From contig WGNW01000013.1 in the NCBI GenBank assembly GCA_016124315.1, positions 1 to 56,317 on the forward strand: 56,317 nt of DNA. Reading direction: 5' to 3'. Shown here piece by piece: positions 29,601 through 38,529 of the stretch. The notes beneath the pieces are model-generated. The model was not told the DNA's origin and did no database searches. It was given only the letters and a program-made list of their open reading frames with translations. Every line of letters starts with the position of its first letter. The stretch's first letter is position 1. Position numbers and translations under genes: made by a program. This DNA is from Alphaproteobacteria bacterium (GTDB taxonomy: Bacteria; Pseudomonadota; Alphaproteobacteria; SMXS01).

Positions 29601-32485
29601 CGGGTCGTGCTCTCGTAGTCGTAGAATCCGCCGATCAGCCGCTTGCGGTAGGAGTAGGTCTGGCGCTGGTAGAGCGCGACGCGGACATTGCCGCCGCTGA
29701 CCGGCTTGCCTTCCAGGTCGAGCACCACGACGGAGAAGCGCAGGCTGTCGCTGGAACCGGCCCAGCCGTCGCGCTTGATGCCGACATTGAGGGCGGACGG
29801 CCACAGGTTGACCCGGCCGACCACGGTCTGCACTTCGCCGTTGGCGTCGCTGTATTCCAGTTCGGCCACCATGACCGACGGATCTTCCAGGTCCTTGGGC
29901 GCCGGCACCGCGAGCCGCTTCGCCCCCTGCTCGTCCAGTTTGGCGGGGATCACCTGCGCCGGCGGATTCGATGCGGCCTCACGGCTCTCCGGATCGACAT
30001 CGAAGGGAGTCCCCTCCTCCGGCTGCAGCCCTTCCTTGACCGGCTTGCCGCCGAAGGTGAAGGCGTCGTAGTCGGGGAACGACACCTGCCGCTGGCGCAC
30101 CACGGTGCGCAGCTTCACCGGCGCGCCGGAGGCGCCGCCGCCCGAGAGGTAGGCGACATAGAGGTCGAACGTTACCGTGTCGGGCCGGACCAGCGGCCCC
30201 TTGGGCCCCTGCACCACCGCCGTCATGGTCGGCACCCGGAACTCCTCGACCCGGAAGCTGCCCGCGTCGTAGCTCTCGTTCTCGCCGAAGCTCACCACTA
30301 CGCGGTATTCGCCCAGCCTGGCGCCTTCCGGGATCTGCCACCGCTGCTCGGCGATGCCGTGGGCATCGAAGGTCGCGGTCAGGTCGTAGGTCTGGCCGCT
30401 GCCGTCGTGGACGATGCGGACGTCGGCCTTGCGCGCGCCCTCCACGGGGATGTCGATCCCCTTCGAGGTATGGCGGCGCAGGTAGTGCTTCATCGACACG
30501 GTCTCGCCGGCGCGGAACAGCGGCCGGTCGAACACGGTGTGCACCATCACCCGACCGGCGTCGCCGTAGCTCATCAGGTTGAAGTCGTAGGGCGCGATGC
30601 CGTTGTTCCACGAGCTGAGGGTGAAGCTCATGTCGTCCGATGTGCGCGCGCTCACCATCAGCGGATGGGGCGACCACTGGTTGCAGCGGTCGGAGGTGTA
30701 GCCGGGCGGCGGCAGCTTGCCGGCCTCGACCGCCGCGGTGCCCTTGCGCCCGGTCTTGCCGCTCCACAGCAGCTGGCCGGTGCAGAAATCGGTGACGGCG
30801 ATCTGGGCGTCCGCCACCGGTTTGGCATCGTGCAGCCGGGTCACCCAGACCAGAGAGCGCTCGCGGCCCCACTTGAAGTGCACGGTCATGTCTGTCACCA
30901 GCGCGGTAGTCGCGACGTAGCGGACCTTGCCCTCGGCCATCAGCGCCGCGCCCAGGATCGGGCTGGCCAGTTCGACCACGTAAAAGCCCGGGTTCTGCAG
31001 CGGGATGCCCACCACCTCGAATGCCTTCCTGCCGAGCGGCTTGGGCAGCTTGAAGGCCGTCGGCTTCGCGTCGCCGCCGAACACCGACGTGTCGCCCGTC
31101 CGCTCGATCCAGCGCTGCCGGTCCGGCATCTTCTCGTCCTTGACCCAGTCGCCGCGCCGCTCCATGCCGGTCTGGACCCGCCGCAGCCACTCGGCGATCT
31201 GCTTGTCGTCCTGCATGATGCGCAACGCGTTGCCGGAGAGCGCCGGCGTCACCGAGGCCTTGCCGGGCAGCAGCGGCTCGACGTTGCGCAGGGTGACCGG
31301 CAGGACGCCGCCCTCCTTCCACTCGATGATGCCGAACTCGCCGGAGAACTTGGCCAGTGGCGGATATTCATCGACGCCGATCTTCAGCGGGAAGCGGTCG
31401 GCGTTCTCGAGGCTGCGACCGGCGTCGTCGGTCAGGCCTTCCGGCAGGCGCACCACCAGCGACGCCCTCTCGGGAAAGGGCCCGGCGAATTCCACCTGGT
31501 CCAGGGGTCCGGCGCCCTCCTCCTTCCCGGGCCTGAACACCGTGCCGTCCGGGGCGGCGATGGTGACGGCCAGCGCCTTCTCCCGCGGCACCGGCGCCGA
31601 GAAGCTCACCTGGATCGGCCGCATGGGCAGGCAGCCGGCGCGCGGGTTGGCGCGTTCGCAGCCCACCCGGGCGGTGAACGGCGGCCGCACCCGGTAGCTG
31701 AGCTTCTGCTCCGCCGAGGTGGCGAGCCCGCCCGGCGTCGCGATGCCCTTGCCCCAGACCAGGTCGACCCGCGTCGCCGGCGGCAGCCCGCGGCGGCAGC
31801 GCAGCACGCTCACCCGGTCCTCGGCCTGCTCGACCGAGCGGTCGCGCACCCGCGCCATGCTTTCGGCGCCGTTCTTCCACAGGATGGAATAGTAGGCATA
31901 GCCGAGCCGGCGGCTCGCCTGCAGCACCGCCTGCCGCTCCTTGCCGTCGAGCACCTCGACCGGCACGCGCTCGCCGACGCCCTCGACGGCGCAATAGGCG
32001 TTCTGGCGCACCGTCGCGGGATCGACCTTCGCGTCGAGGGCAAGCACGAAGGCCTGGTTCTCGTCGATCTCCTCGTCGCCGCTGCGCGGCAGGCTGGCGC
32101 GGATGGCAGGTCCGCCGGTGTCGAAGGAGAACCGGCGCTTGCCGGAGACCGCGCTGCCGTCCAGCGCCTTGACGCCGTCCTTGACCGTGAAGGTGCAGGT
32201 CACGCCGCCGGGCAGGTCCTTGGCGAAGTCGTAGACCCAGTTGCGGCTGTCGGCCCAGCGGCCGCGGCCATCGGCGGAGCATGCGACATCGACCGGGTCG
32301 GCCAGCCTTGGGTCGCCCAGCGCCACCATCGGCGCGGAGAACCGGACGGTGACCTGCCGGACGTCCTTGACGGTCCCCTCCGGCGTGAAGCGTTCGACGG
32401 TCGCCGCCCGGGCGGGATCCGCGAACAGCGGCAGCGCGAGCGACACCGCCAGCAGCAGGCCCACGCCGAAAAGCCGCTTCCTCAT
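26681..32485 (-). CDS. Bacterial alpha-2-macroglobulin family protein
   Basis: A 1934-residue periplasmic protease trap. The signal peptide is FGVGLLLAVSLALPLFA with cleavage near ARA; there is no lipobox cysteine, unlike the lipoprotein form in E. coli. The N-terminal half contains macroglobulin domains (TVRFSAPMV, VMVHTVFDRPLFRAGETVSM, VEEFRVPTM). The A2M family domain has LLWKGRVALDKDGNAEVLIP and NDSLSSFRIVAVAS. The thioester motif is TCFEQ, Cys about 1481 and Gln about 1484, followed by the alpha-helical thioester domain and a receptor-like C-terminus. It is the promoter-proximal partner of pbpC, with a GTGA overlap. It probably captures attacking proteases covalently when the bait region is cut. 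Confidence 0.95.
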   Translation of the reverse strand: MRKRLFGVGLLLAVSLALPLFADPARAATVERFTPEGTVKDVRQVTVRFSAPMVALGDPRLADPVDVACSADGRGRWADSRNWVYDFAKDLPGGVTCTFTVKDGVKALDGSAVSGKRRFSFDTGGPAIRASLPRSGDEEIDENQAFVLALDAKVDPATVRQNAYCAVEGVGERVPVEVLDGKERQAVLQASRRLGYAYYSILWKNGAESMARVRDRSVEQAEDRVSVLRCRRGLPPATRVDLVWGKGIATPGGLATSAEQKLSYRVRPPFTARVGCERANPRAGCLPMRPIQVSFSAPVPREKALAVTIAAPDGTVFRPGKEEGAGPLDQVEFAGPFPERASLVVRLPEGLTDDAGRSLENADRFPLKIGVDEYPPLAKFSGEFGIIEWKEGGVLPVTLRNVEPLLPGKASVTPALSGNALRIMQDDKQIAEWLRRVQTGMERRGDWVKDEKMPDRQRWIERTGDTSVFGGDAKPTAFKLPKPLGRKAFEVVGIPLQNPGFYVVELASPILGAALMAEGKVRYVATTALVTDMTVHFKWGRERSLVWVTRLHDAKPVADAQIAVTDFCTGQLLWSGKTGRKGTAAVEAGKLPPPGYTSDRCNQWSPHPLMVSARTSDDMSFTLSSWNNGIAPYDFNLMSYGDAGRVMVHTVFDRPLFRAGETVSMKHYLRRHTSKGIDIPVEGARKADVRIVHDGSGQTYDLTATFDAHGIAEQRWQIPEGARLGEYRVVVSFGENESYDAGSFRVEEFRVPTMTAVVQGPKGPLVRPDTVTFDLYVAYLSGGGASGAPVKLRTVVRQRQVSFPDYDAFTFGGKPVKEGLQPEEGTPFDVDPESREAASNPPAQVIPAKLDEQGAKRLAVPAPKDLEDPSVMVAELEYSDANGEVQTVVGRVNLWPSALNVGIKRDGWAGSSDSLRFSVVVLDLEGKPVSGGNVRVALYQRQTYSYRKRLIGGFYDYESTTRVSRLPASCDGTTDGHGLLHCDVAPGISGEVLIRAEAVDPKGRPAGATTSAWVAGAEDTWFDQSATDRMDVLPEQLEYEAGDTARFQVRMPFRTATALVTIEREGVIDSFVTELSGSDPVVEVPLKDNYAPDVFVSVLAVRGRVSDWRSWLADMARQYDLPKWLAPRDGGKATARVDLSKPAYRLGMAKIRVGWKPYRLDVAVKPEGDVFKVRDRVKVRVHVDRANGKDLPAGGEVAIAAVDEGLLELAPNNSWKLLDAMMDERSLEVWTATAQMQVVGKRHYGRKGVPVGGGGGRSGARELFDTLLLWKGRVALDKDGNAEVLIPLNDSLSSFRIVAVASAGEGLFGTGSATIATTQDLMIHSGLPQLVREGDRYRATFTLRNTTGSAMKVEAAAKVSPALAEPPEPVAVDIPAGGAREVNWTVTAPVGAARLAWDVEARQQGAAAADRLKVTQKVEPAIPVRTYMATLDQLAGTLTFPAERPADAIPGRGGLSVSLRSTLGGGLDGVRDYMSRYPYTCFEQLVSRAVALRDEALWRHMMAQVPAYEDADGLLRYFQSDSLQGDDTLTTYVLAIANEAGWEIPDAERETLLRALADFVSGRITRYSAMPTADLSVRKIAAIEALSRYGAATPDMLTSIAIEPNLWPTSAVIDWRNILKRVDSIPDRARRLAEADSILHARLNFQGTTMGFSTERRDALWWLMISTDSNANRLLLSVMDDKDWRGDIPRMVRGTLGRQQKGHWNTTVANAWGLLAMEKFSAAFESTPVTGTTALSYGDQSDIVAWEPDEPEHQRDFAWQDGRQDLVLKQEGTGRPWAMVRAMAAIPLTEPLTSGFTATRTVTPVEQAHAGEWTRGDVARVTLELDAQSDMTWVVVADPVPAGASILGSLGGQSEILTQGEQETGYAWKAYEERRAAEYRAYYRFVPKGKWTVEYTVRFNNPGTFQLPATRIEAMYAPEMFGEYPNPPLEVKAP

Positions 32486-32674
32486 GCCCGCCTCCAGGAC
32501 TCTGTCCGCTGCCGATCCCTCCCGCGCCGGGGCGCGGCCCGACCGATTGTAACCGCGCCGGCCCGGCGGCGGCTACCGGCGTGATAATGCACTGCGTTTC
32601 CGCCTCCCCGCCCGATTGGGACGTGCCGCCCGCCGCCGTTATGTTACCCTGCGGTATTTCCTGGGGAGGACTCC

Positions 32675-33061
32675 ATGACGCCCGAACTGACCATCCTGGT
32701 CCTCAGCGTGTTCCTGACCTTCGTGCTGATCCTGATTCCGGCAACCCAGTCGGTGTTCCAGAACGGCCTCAAGGTGCAGACCGGCCCGCGCGACCACCTG
32801 CCGGAGCCGTCCGTGCTGAACAAGCGCCTGCGCCGGCTGGCCGCCAACATGATCGAGAACATGGTGCTGTTCGCGCCGCTGGTGCTGGCCGCGGCAGCCG
32901 CCGAGATATCCAACCACTGGACCGTGCTGGGCGCCCAGCTGTTCCTGGCCGGCCGGGTGATCCACGCCGTCGTCTACGCCTTCGGCGTCCCCTGGATCCG
33001 CCCGGTGTTCTGGGGCGTCGCCGTGGTGGGCATGGGCATGATCGCCGCGCAGCTGCTCTGA
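32675..33061 (+). CDS. MAPEG family membrane protein
   Basis: A 128-residue protein with four hydrophobic helices, of the membrane-associated eicosanoid/glutathione metabolism family. Markers are LTFVLILIPATQSVFQNGLK, RLRRLAANMIENMVLFAPLV (the conserved RaxxNxxEN stretch) and FLAGRVIHAVVYAFGVPWIR. Bacterial members of this type are often annotated as glutathione S-transferase-like, with substrate unknown. GGGGAGGA precedes the ATG by 6 bases. It is divergent from the alpha-2-macroglobulin gene (190-base gap) and converges with gcvPB with 8 bases between stops. Confidence 0.9.
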   Translation: MTPELTILVLSVFLTFVLILIPATQSVFQNGLKVQTGPRDHLPEPSVLNKRLRRLAANMIENMVLFAPLVLAAAAAEISNHWTVLGAQLFLAGRVIHAVVYAFGVPWIRPVFWGVAVVGMGMIAAQLL

Positions 33062-33069
33062 GGGCGCCT

Positions 33070-34617
33070 CTACTCCGCGGCCTGCTTGGGCTCGGGCGGC
33101 TGCCAGGTGAGCACCGGCTGGCGGGCGGCGCGGGTCTCGTCGAGCCGGCCGATGGGCGCGAAGCGCGGCGCGGCGGCGAACCGCTCGGTCTCGCCGTTCT
33201 TCGCCGCCACGGCGAGCGCCCGCATGGCGCCGATGAACTCGTCCAGCGACGCCCTGCTCTCGGTCTCCGTCGGCTCCACCAGCATGGCGCCGTGCACCAC
33301 CAGCGGGAAGTACATGGTCATCGGGTGGAAGCCCTCGTCGATCAGCGCCTTGGCGAAGTCCAGGGTGGAGACGCCGGTATCCTTGAGGAAGCGGTCGTCG
33401 AACAGCACCTCGTGCATGCAGGGGCCGGGATAGGACGGCGTCATCACGTCCTTCAGGCTCTCGCGGACGTAGTTGGCGTTGAGCACCGCGTCCTCGGCCA
33501 CCTGCCGGAGGCCGTCGCCGCCGTGGCTCAGCATGTAGGTGAGCGCGCGCACGAACATGCCCATCTGGCCGTGGAAAGCGGTCATCCGGCCGACCTGCGC
33601 GTGGGGCACGTCCTCCCTGAGGGCGAAGCCGCCGCCGTGGCGCACCACGTTGGCGGGCGGGATGAACGGTGCCAGCGCCTCGGAGAACACCACCGGGCCG
33701 GCGCCCGGCCCGCCGCCGCCATGGGGCGTCGAGAAGGTCTTGTGCAGGTTGATGTGCATGGCGTCGACGCCCAGGTCGCCGGGCCGCACCCGGCCGACGA
33801 TGGCGTTGAAGTTGGCGCCGTCGCAGTAGAAGAAGGCGCCCGCCGCGTGCACCGCCTCGGCGATCTCGACGATGTCGCGCTCGAACAGCCCGCAGGTGTT
33901 GGGGTTGGTCAGCATGATCGCCGCCACGTCCGGCCCCAGCTTCTCCCGCATGGCGGCCACGTCGACCCGGCCGTCGGGCGTCGCCGGGATCGGATCGACG
34001 TCGTAGGCGCACAGCGCCGCCGTCGCCGGATTGGTGCCGTGGGCGGACTCGGGCACCAGCACCCGCTTGCGGGCGTCGCCCCGGGCCTCCAGCGCGGCGC
34101 GGATCACCATCAGGCCGCACAACTCGCCATGGGCGCCCGCCTTGGGCGACAGCGCCACGCCGGGCATGCCGGTCAGCACCGAAAGCCAGCGGGACAGCTG
34201 GTCCATCACCTCGAGCGCGCCCTGCACGGTGGAGACCGGCTGCAGCGGATGGATGTCGGCGAAGCCGGGCATCGCCGCCACCTTCTCGTTGAGCCGCGGA
34301 TTGTGCTTCATGGTGCACGAGCCGAGCGGGAACAGCCCCATGTCGATGGCGTAGTTCTTGCAGCTGAGGCGGGTGTAGTGGCGCACCGCCTCGGGCTCGG
34401 ACAGGCCGGGCAGGCCGATGGGCGCGGTACGGGCGAGACCACCCAGCCGGTCGTCCGCCAGCTCGGCTTCCGGCAGGTCGACGCCGGTGCGCTCCCAGCC
34501 GCCCTGCTCGAACAGCAGCGACTCCTGCAGGTCGAGCGCCCGGTTGCCCGTCCAGGTGCCGCTCGCGGCCTCACCCGAGGCCGCCGCCGGCGCGGTGGGT
34601 CGTCCCTGCCTGTTCAT
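33070..34617 (-). CDS. gcvPB: Glycine dehydrogenase (decarboxylating) subunit 2
   Basis: The C-terminal half of the split P-protein of the glycine cleavage system, which decarboxylates glycine and passes the aminomethyl group to lipoyl-GcvH. The 515-residue product has [66 protein letters not shown] with the pyridoxal-phosphate Lys at about 293, and [20 protein letters not shown]. The ATG at 34617 overlaps the stop of gcvPA as ATGA. It is the last gene of the cluster gcvT-gcvH-gcvPA-gcvPB. Confidence 0.97.
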   Translation of the reverse strand: MNRQGRPTAPAAASGEAASGTWTGNRALDLQESLLFEQGGWERTGVDLPEAELADDRLGGLARTAPIGLPGLSEPEAVRHYTRLSCKNYAIDMGLFPLGSCTMKHNPRLNEKVAAMPGFADIHPLQPVSTVQGALEVMDQLSRWLSVLTGMPGVALSPKAGAHGELCGLMVIRAALEARGDARKRVLVPESAHGTNPATAALCAYDVDPIPATPDGRVDVAAMREKLGPDVAAIMLTNPNTCGLFERDIVEIAEAVHAAGAFFYCDGANFNAIVGRVRPGDLGVDAMHINLHKTFSTPHGGGGPGAGPVVFSEALAPFIPPANVVRHGGGFALREDVPHAQVGRMTAFHGQMGMFVRALTYMLSHGGDGLRQVAEDAVLNANYVRESLKDVMTPSYPGPCMHEVLFDDRFLKDTGVSTLDFAKALIDEGFHPMTMYFPLVVHGAMLVEPTETESRASLDEFIGAMRALAVAAKNGETERFAAAPRFAPIGRLDETRAARQPVLTWQPPEPKQAAE

Positions 34618-35957
34618 GCCAGCACCTCCCTGAGCGCGCCCGCCAGGGCGTCGATGTCGTCGTCCGTGTTGGTCTCGGTGGCGGCCAGCACGATCAGGTC
34701 GTCGCAGCCCTGGTGGAAGCGCGACACCGGCACGCCGCCGAGCACGCGACGCGCCGCCAGCGCCTCGATCACCTCGGCGGCCGGCTTGCTCACCCGGATG
34801 GTGAGCTCGTTGAAGAAACTGTCGTTAAGCACCTGAACTCCGGGCACTTTTTCGAGTGCGCCCGCCAGCCTGACCGCGTTGGCGTGGTTGAGCCGGGCAA
34901 GCCGGCGCAGCCCCGCCTCGCCCAGAAGGCTCATGTGGATCGTGAAGGCTAGTGCGCAAAGCCCTGAATTCGTACAGATATTGCTCGTCGCCTTCTCGCG
35001 TCGGATGTGCTGCTCGCGGGTCGACAGCGTCAGCACGAAGCCGCGCCGCCCCTCCGCGTCGATGGTTTCGCCGCACAGCCGGCCCGGCATCTGCCGGACG
35101 TATTTCTGGCGGGTGGCGAACAGGCCCAGATAGGGCCCGCCGAAATTGAGCGCGCTGCCGATGGACTGACCCTCGCCCAGCACGATGTCGGCGCCCATCT
35201 CGCCCGGCGAGCGGATGGCGCCCAGCGACACCGCCTCGGTCACCACCACGACGAGCAGCGCGCCAGCTTCGTGCACTTTCTCGGCTAGCGCGCTCAAGTC
35301 GCTGATCCGACCGAAGAAATCCGGGTTCTGCACGACCACGCAGGAGGTGTCGGCGTCGATCCGGCCGGCGAGGTCCTCGCCGCCCTCGGGCGCCGGCTTC
35401 AGGCGGCTGATGCGCTCGTCCTCGCGGGTGAAGCGGGTCACCGTCTCCACCACGTCGGCGTAGTGCGGGTGCAGGTTGCCCGACAGGATGACCTTGCGGC
35501 GCTTGGTGATGCGCTGGGCCATCAGCACCGCCTCGGCGCAGGCGGTCGAGCCGTCGTACATGGAGGCATTGGCCACGTCCATGCCGGTGAGCCGCGCCAC
35601 CTGGGTCTGGAACTCGAACAGGTACTGCAGCGTGCCCTGGCTGATCTCGGGCTGGTAGGGCGTGTAGGCGGTGAGGAACTCGCCGCGCTGGATCAGGTGC
35701 TGCACGCTGGCGGGCACGTGGTGCCGGTAGGCGCCGGCACCGACGAAGAACGGCACGCTGCCGGCGACGACGTTTTTCGCCGCCAGCGCCGCCATGTGGC
35801 GCTCCACCGCCAGTTCGCCCTGGTGGCGCGGCAAGTCGAGCGGCGCGTCGAGCCGCGCCGACGGCGGCACGTCGCGGAACAGCGCGTCGACGCTCCCGGC
35901 GCCGATCACGCCCAGCATGGCGCGCCGGTCGTCGTCGCTCAGCGGCAGGTAGCGCAT
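34614..35957 (-). CDS. gcvPA: Glycine dehydrogenase (decarboxylating) subunit 1
   Basis: The N-terminal half of the split P-protein, 447 residues, forming a heterotetramer with GcvPB. Recognisable blocks are [80 protein letters not shown] and GMQ-like [20 protein letters not shown], with [27 protein letters not shown] precedes the ATG. It is separated from gcvH by about 300 bases that hold two palindromic repeats, so it may depend on its own promoter or on read-through from the riboswitch-controlled gcvT transcript. Confidence 0.97.
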   Translation of the reverse strand: MRYLPLSDDDRRAMLGVIGAGSVDALFRDVPPSARLDAPLDLPRHQGELAVERHMAALAAKNVVAGSVPFFVGAGAYRHHVPASVQHLIQRGEFLTAYTPYQPEISQGTLQYLFEFQTQVARLTGMDVANASMYDGSTACAEAVLMAQRITKRRKVILSGNLHPHYADVVETVTRFTREDERISRLKPAPEGGEDLAGRIDADTSCVVVQNPDFFGRISDLSALAEKVHEAGALLVVVVTEAVSLGAIRSPGEMGADIVLGEGQSIGSALNFGGPYLGLFATRQKYVRQMPGRLCGETIDAEGRRGFVLTLSTREQHIRREKATSNICTNSGLCALAFTIHMSLLGEAGLRRLARLNHANAVRLAGALEKVPGVQVLNDSFFNELTIRVSKPAAEVIEALAARRVLGGVPVSRFHQGCDDLIVLAATETNTDDDIDALAGALREVLA

Positions 35958-36017
35958 GGGTCTCTCCTCTGACGGATGTCATCCCCGGCTCGTCCGGAGA
36001 TCCGTGTGTGGGCGGCT

Positions 36018-36124
36018 GTGCTTCGCGACGCCGCTACGCGGCTCCTCAGCACCAACGGCGAAACCTTTGCGGCCGCACCAAAACCGTTCGTGCCGAGGAG
36101 GCCCGCAGGGCCGTCGCGAGGCAC
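36018..36124. repeat. Long imperfect palindromic repeat, copy 1 (gcvH-gcvPA gap)
   Basis: Two 41-base arms (36018-36058 and 36084-36124) are near-complementary: GTGCTTCGCGACG and CTCCTCAGCACCAACGG on the left face CCGTTCGTGCCGAGGAG and CGTCGCGAGGCAC on the right. A 25-base centre separates them. Related sequence with the same arm order occurs at 42927-43026. The plan recalls the TTCGAGACG-CTCCTCAGGATGAGG palindromes dispersed in many alphaproteobacterial genomes. As RNA it would form a very stable hairpin inside the glycine cleavage cluster. Confidence 0.8.
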
Positions 36125-36146
36125 GGGGCCGGGTGCCGCCCTCTCC

Positions 36147-36234
36147 GTCATTGCGAGCGCAGCGAAGCAACCCAGGGGCAGCCGCCTCGACCCGCGGCAC
36201 TGAATTGCCGCGGCACGCCGCGCCTCGCGATGAC
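36147..36234. repeat. Dispersed palindromic repeat, GTCATTGCGAG type, copy 1
   Basis: Begins GTCATTGCGAGCGCAGCGAA followed by GCAACCCAG, and ends TGAATTGCCGCGG to CCTCGCGATGAC, so its ends are complementary. This is the common interspersed element with CATTGCGAG/CTCGCAATG ends seen in many alphaproteobacteria. Degenerate relatives lie at 42744-42844 and 43061-43098. With the preceding palindrome it fills the roughly 300-base gap between gcvH and gcvPA; I see no gene there. Confidence 0.75.
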
Positions 36235-36255
36235 ACAAGGGAACCGCCCCTGCCC

Positions 36256-36633
36256 TCATTCAAGCCCGTCCACGAAGGCCTTGTAGTCGGCCTCGCTCAT
36301 CAGGCCGTCGAGCTCGGCGGGGTCGGCGAGCTTCACCTTGAAGATCCAGCCGCCCGCCATGGGCGCGGAATTGACCAGCGCCGGGTCGTCGCCCAGCGCC
36401 TCGTTGCCTTCCACCACCTCGCCGGTGACCGGGGAATAGATCTCGCTGGCGGCCTTCACCGATTCCACCACGCCGGCCTCGCCGCCGGCGGTGACCGCCT
36501 TGCCCGGCTCCGGCACCTCCACATAGACCACGTCGCCCAGCGCGTTCTGGGCGTAGTCGGTGATGCCGACCACGGCGATCTCGCCGTCCAGCCGGATCCA
36601 TTCGTGGTCTTTGGTGTAACGGACTTCGCTCAT
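36256..36633 (-). CDS. gcvH: Glycine cleavage system H protein
   Basis: The lipoyl carrier that shuttles the aminomethyl group between P, T and L proteins. The 125-residue product starts MSEVRYTKDHEWIRLDGE, has ALGDVVYVEVPEPGK and GVVESVKAASEIYSPVTGEV with the lipoylated Lys at about residue 60, and ends with WIFKVKLADPAELDGLMSEA. Length is typical. It lies 11 bases after gcvT and is clearly co-transcribed with it behind the glycine riboswitch. A longer upstream frame running into gcvT is a shadow. Confidence 0.98.
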   Translation of the reverse strand: MSEVRYTKDHEWIRLDGEIAVVGITDYAQNALGDVVYVEVPEPGKAVTAGGEAGVVESVKAASEIYSPVTGEVVEGNEALGDDPALVNSAPMAGGWIFKVKLADPAELDGLMSEADYKAFVDGLE

Positions 36634-36644
36634 GCAACCGGCTC

Positions 36645-37760
36645 CTATTTCCAGCCTTTGGGGACGAAGGGAAGCGGCGCCACACGCGCCGGGTGGGTCT
36701 TGCCGCGGATCACCAGCCCCAGGGCGGTGCCGTCCGCGGCGTGCTCGGGCGTCACGTAGCCCATGGCGATGGGGCCGCCCACGGTGGGGCCGAAGCCGCC
36801 GGAGGTGACGTGGCCGACGGGCACGCCCGCGGCATCGACGATCTCGGTGTGGGCACGGGCCGGGGCGCGGCCGTCGGGGCGGATGCCCACCCGCAGCCGC
36901 GGCGGCCCGTTGAACAACTGGTCCATGATGACGTCGGCGCCCATGAAGCCGCCCTCCATCTTGCGCCGCTTGCCGATGGTCCAGGCGAGGCCTGCCTCGA
37001 TGGGCGTGACGGTGGGGTCGAGGTCGGCGCCATAGAGGCACAGCCCCGCCTCGAGCCGCAGGGAATCCCGCGCCCCCAGGCCGGCCGGCGCCACCTCGGG
37101 CTGGGACAGCAGCAGCCGGGCCAGCGCCGCGGCGCCGTCGGCGGGCACGGAGATCTCAACCCCGTCCTCGCCGGTGTAGCCGGAGCGGGAGACCCAGCAG
37201 TCGAGCCCGCCGAGGGAGAGCAGTCGGGCGCTCATGAACGGCGCGCCCTCGATCGCCGGATCGAGCCGGGCGATCACCTCGACGGCCTTCGGCCCCTGCA
37301 GGGCGATCAGCGCCCGGTCCTCCAGCAGCCGCACCGTGCCGCGCGGCAGGTGCGCCTCCAGGTGGGCGACGTCGGCGTCCCTGCAGCCGGCGTTGACCAC
37401 CACGTAGAGGTCGGCCTCGCGGCGGGTGATCATCAGGTCGTCCATCACGCCGCCGCGGGCGTTGGTGAACAGGGAATAGCGCTGGCGGCCGGGCCTGAGG
37501 GCGGCGATGTCGCCGGGCACCAGTTGCTCCAGCGCGGCGATCAGCCCGTCCATGCCGCCGCCGTCGGGCGTGAGCACCACCTGGCCCATGTGGGAGACGT
37601 CGAACAGCGCCGCCGCCGCGCGGCAGTGCCGGTGCTCGTCCATGATGCCGGCGGGATAGCGAATCGGCATGTCGTAGCCGGCGAACGGGCCGAACTCGGC
37701 GCCGAGGTCGCGGTGCAGGTCGTGGAGCGGGGTCTGCTTCAGGGTTTGCGGGGCGGGCAT
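36645..37760 (-). CDS. gcvT: Aminomethyltransferase GcvT
   Basis: The tetrahydrofolate-dependent T protein that releases ammonia and forms methylene-THF. The 371-residue product shows TPLHDLHRDLGAEFGPFAGY, ALFDVSHMGQVVL, RYSLFTNARGGVMDDLMITR, LQGPKAVEVI, WVSRSGYTGEDGVEISV, ARDSLRLEAGLCLYGADLDP, TPIEAGLAWTIGKRRK and TSGGFGPTVGGPIAMGYV, all canonical. ATG at 37758-37760 is about 50 bases downstream of the tandem glycine riboswitch; an open frame continuing to 38015 runs through the riboswitch and is not coding. First gene of the glycine cleavage cluster. Confidence 0.98.
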   Translation of the reverse strand: MPAPQTLKQTPLHDLHRDLGAEFGPFAGYDMPIRYPAGIMDEHRHCRAAAALFDVSHMGQVVLTPDGGGMDGLIAALEQLVPGDIAALRPGRQRYSLFTNARGGVMDDLMITRREADLYVVVNAGCRDADVAHLEAHLPRGTVRLLEDRALIALQGPKAVEVIARLDPAIEGAPFMSARLLSLGGLDCWVSRSGYTGEDGVEISVPADGAAALARLLLSQPEVAPAGLGARDSLRLEAGLCLYGADLDPTVTPIEAGLAWTIGKRRKMEGGFMGADVIMDQLFNGPPRLRVGIRPDGRAPARAHTEIVDAAGVPVGHVTSGGFGPTVGGPIAMGYVTPEHAADGTALGLVIRGKTHPARVAPLPFVPKGWK

Positions 37761-37812
37761 GGGTTTCCTGACGTCAAGGGCTGCAACCGCCCGCGCCCGG
37801 CCGGACGAAGGC

Positions 37813-38018
37813 TGCCCCCTCTGTCTTCGGAACCTGAGAGATTTGCCCGGTATCGGCCAACTCGGCGGCCGCGCCCGGCTTACTCCTTCGGTGAGGCGCC
37901 GCGGCGGACCGTTGCGCCTGCTTTCCAGAGTGCCTGTACCCGTGCGGTCCTTCTGCCTGAAAGTTTCCGGGGCGGTTGCTTCTTCGGCGCCGGCAAGGAC
38001 CGGTCTCTCCCGCAAGGG
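37813..38018 (-). ncRNA. Tandem glycine riboswitch (gcvT RNA)
   Basis: On the reverse strand two consecutive aptamers are visible. The first reads GGGAGAGACCGG, GCCGAAGAAGCAA, CCCCGGAAACTTTCAGGCA and GAAGGACCG, the second follows a short linker with CACTCTGGAAAGCAGG, CACCGAAGGAGTAAGCC, and AAATCTCTCAGGTTCCGAAG, closing with ACAGAGGGGG. These are the conserved elements of the glycine-sensing gcvT motif. It lies in the leader of gcvT and normally turns the glycine cleavage genes on when glycine is high. I see no strong terminator between it and gcvT. Confidence 0.95.
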
Positions 38019-38084
38019 CGTGAGGCACCTAGGAAGATAGCAGGAGGGGGTGGGGAGTCAATGTGGGGCGGCGCGCGACGGCTC

Positions 38085-38483
38085 TCACTTGGGCGAGAAC
38101 TCCCGGTGTCGCTCCAGCCCCTCCTCCGCCAGCCACGGCACGTCGTGGGCGGTCCAGATATGCATCGCGGGGCGGTTGCCCGGGTCGTCGTCCAGGGTGG
38201 CGACGCGCAGCAGCACGGCGTCGACGCCTTCCTTGGAGGCAACCACGTGACTGCCGCACACCGGGCAGAAGCGGCGGACCTTACCGGGCGAGGACTCGTA
38301 GGCGGTGAGGCGGTCTTCGCCGCGCAGCCAGCGAAAGTTCCCGGGCTTCACCAGCGCCACCGTACCGTGGGCCGCGGCGTGGGCCTTGCGGCAGGTGGCG
38401 CAGTGGCAGTGCATCACCGGGTCTTCCACCGCGTCCACCTCGTAGGCGACGGCGCCGCACAGGCAGCTTCCCTTGAAGGGCAT
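38085..38483 (-). CDS. GFA/CENP-V family zinc protein
   Basis: A 132-residue protein of the glutathione-dependent formaldehyde-activating family. The zinc-binding cysteines are plain: KGSCLCGAVAYEV (Cys 7, 9), HCHCATCRKAH (Cys 26, 28, 31 region) and RRFCPVCGSHVVA. Despite the family name, most members have no shown formaldehyde activity, and the function here is unknown. ATG at 38481-38483. It lies beside the glycine riboswitch on the same strand, but a separate transcript is likely since the riboswitch belongs to gcvT downstream. The upstream region holds a palindromic repeat. Confidence 0.92.
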   Translation of the reverse strand: MPFKGSCLCGAVAYEVDAVEDPVMHCHCATCRKAHAAAHGTVALVKPGNFRWLRGEDRLTAYESSPGKVRRFCPVCGSHVVASKEGVDAVLLRVATLDDDPGNRPAMHIWTAHDVPWLAEEGLERHREFSPK

Positions 38484-38529
38484 GGGTTTTCCTCCCGTGG
38501 TTTCGGCTCGCCACAGCCTAGACCGGATC

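Noticed and set aside
27059..32584. 1841-codon open frame on the + strand, antisense to the alpha-2-macroglobulin gene
   Set aside because: It mirrors the codon pattern of the real gene in GC-rich DNA, is rich in His, Arg, Gly and Val without any domain, and has no signal or motif.
38085..38483. GFA-type gene as a second gene controlled by the glycine riboswitch
   Set aside because: It lies upstream of the aptamers on the same strand, so the riboswitch cannot control it in cis as a leader.
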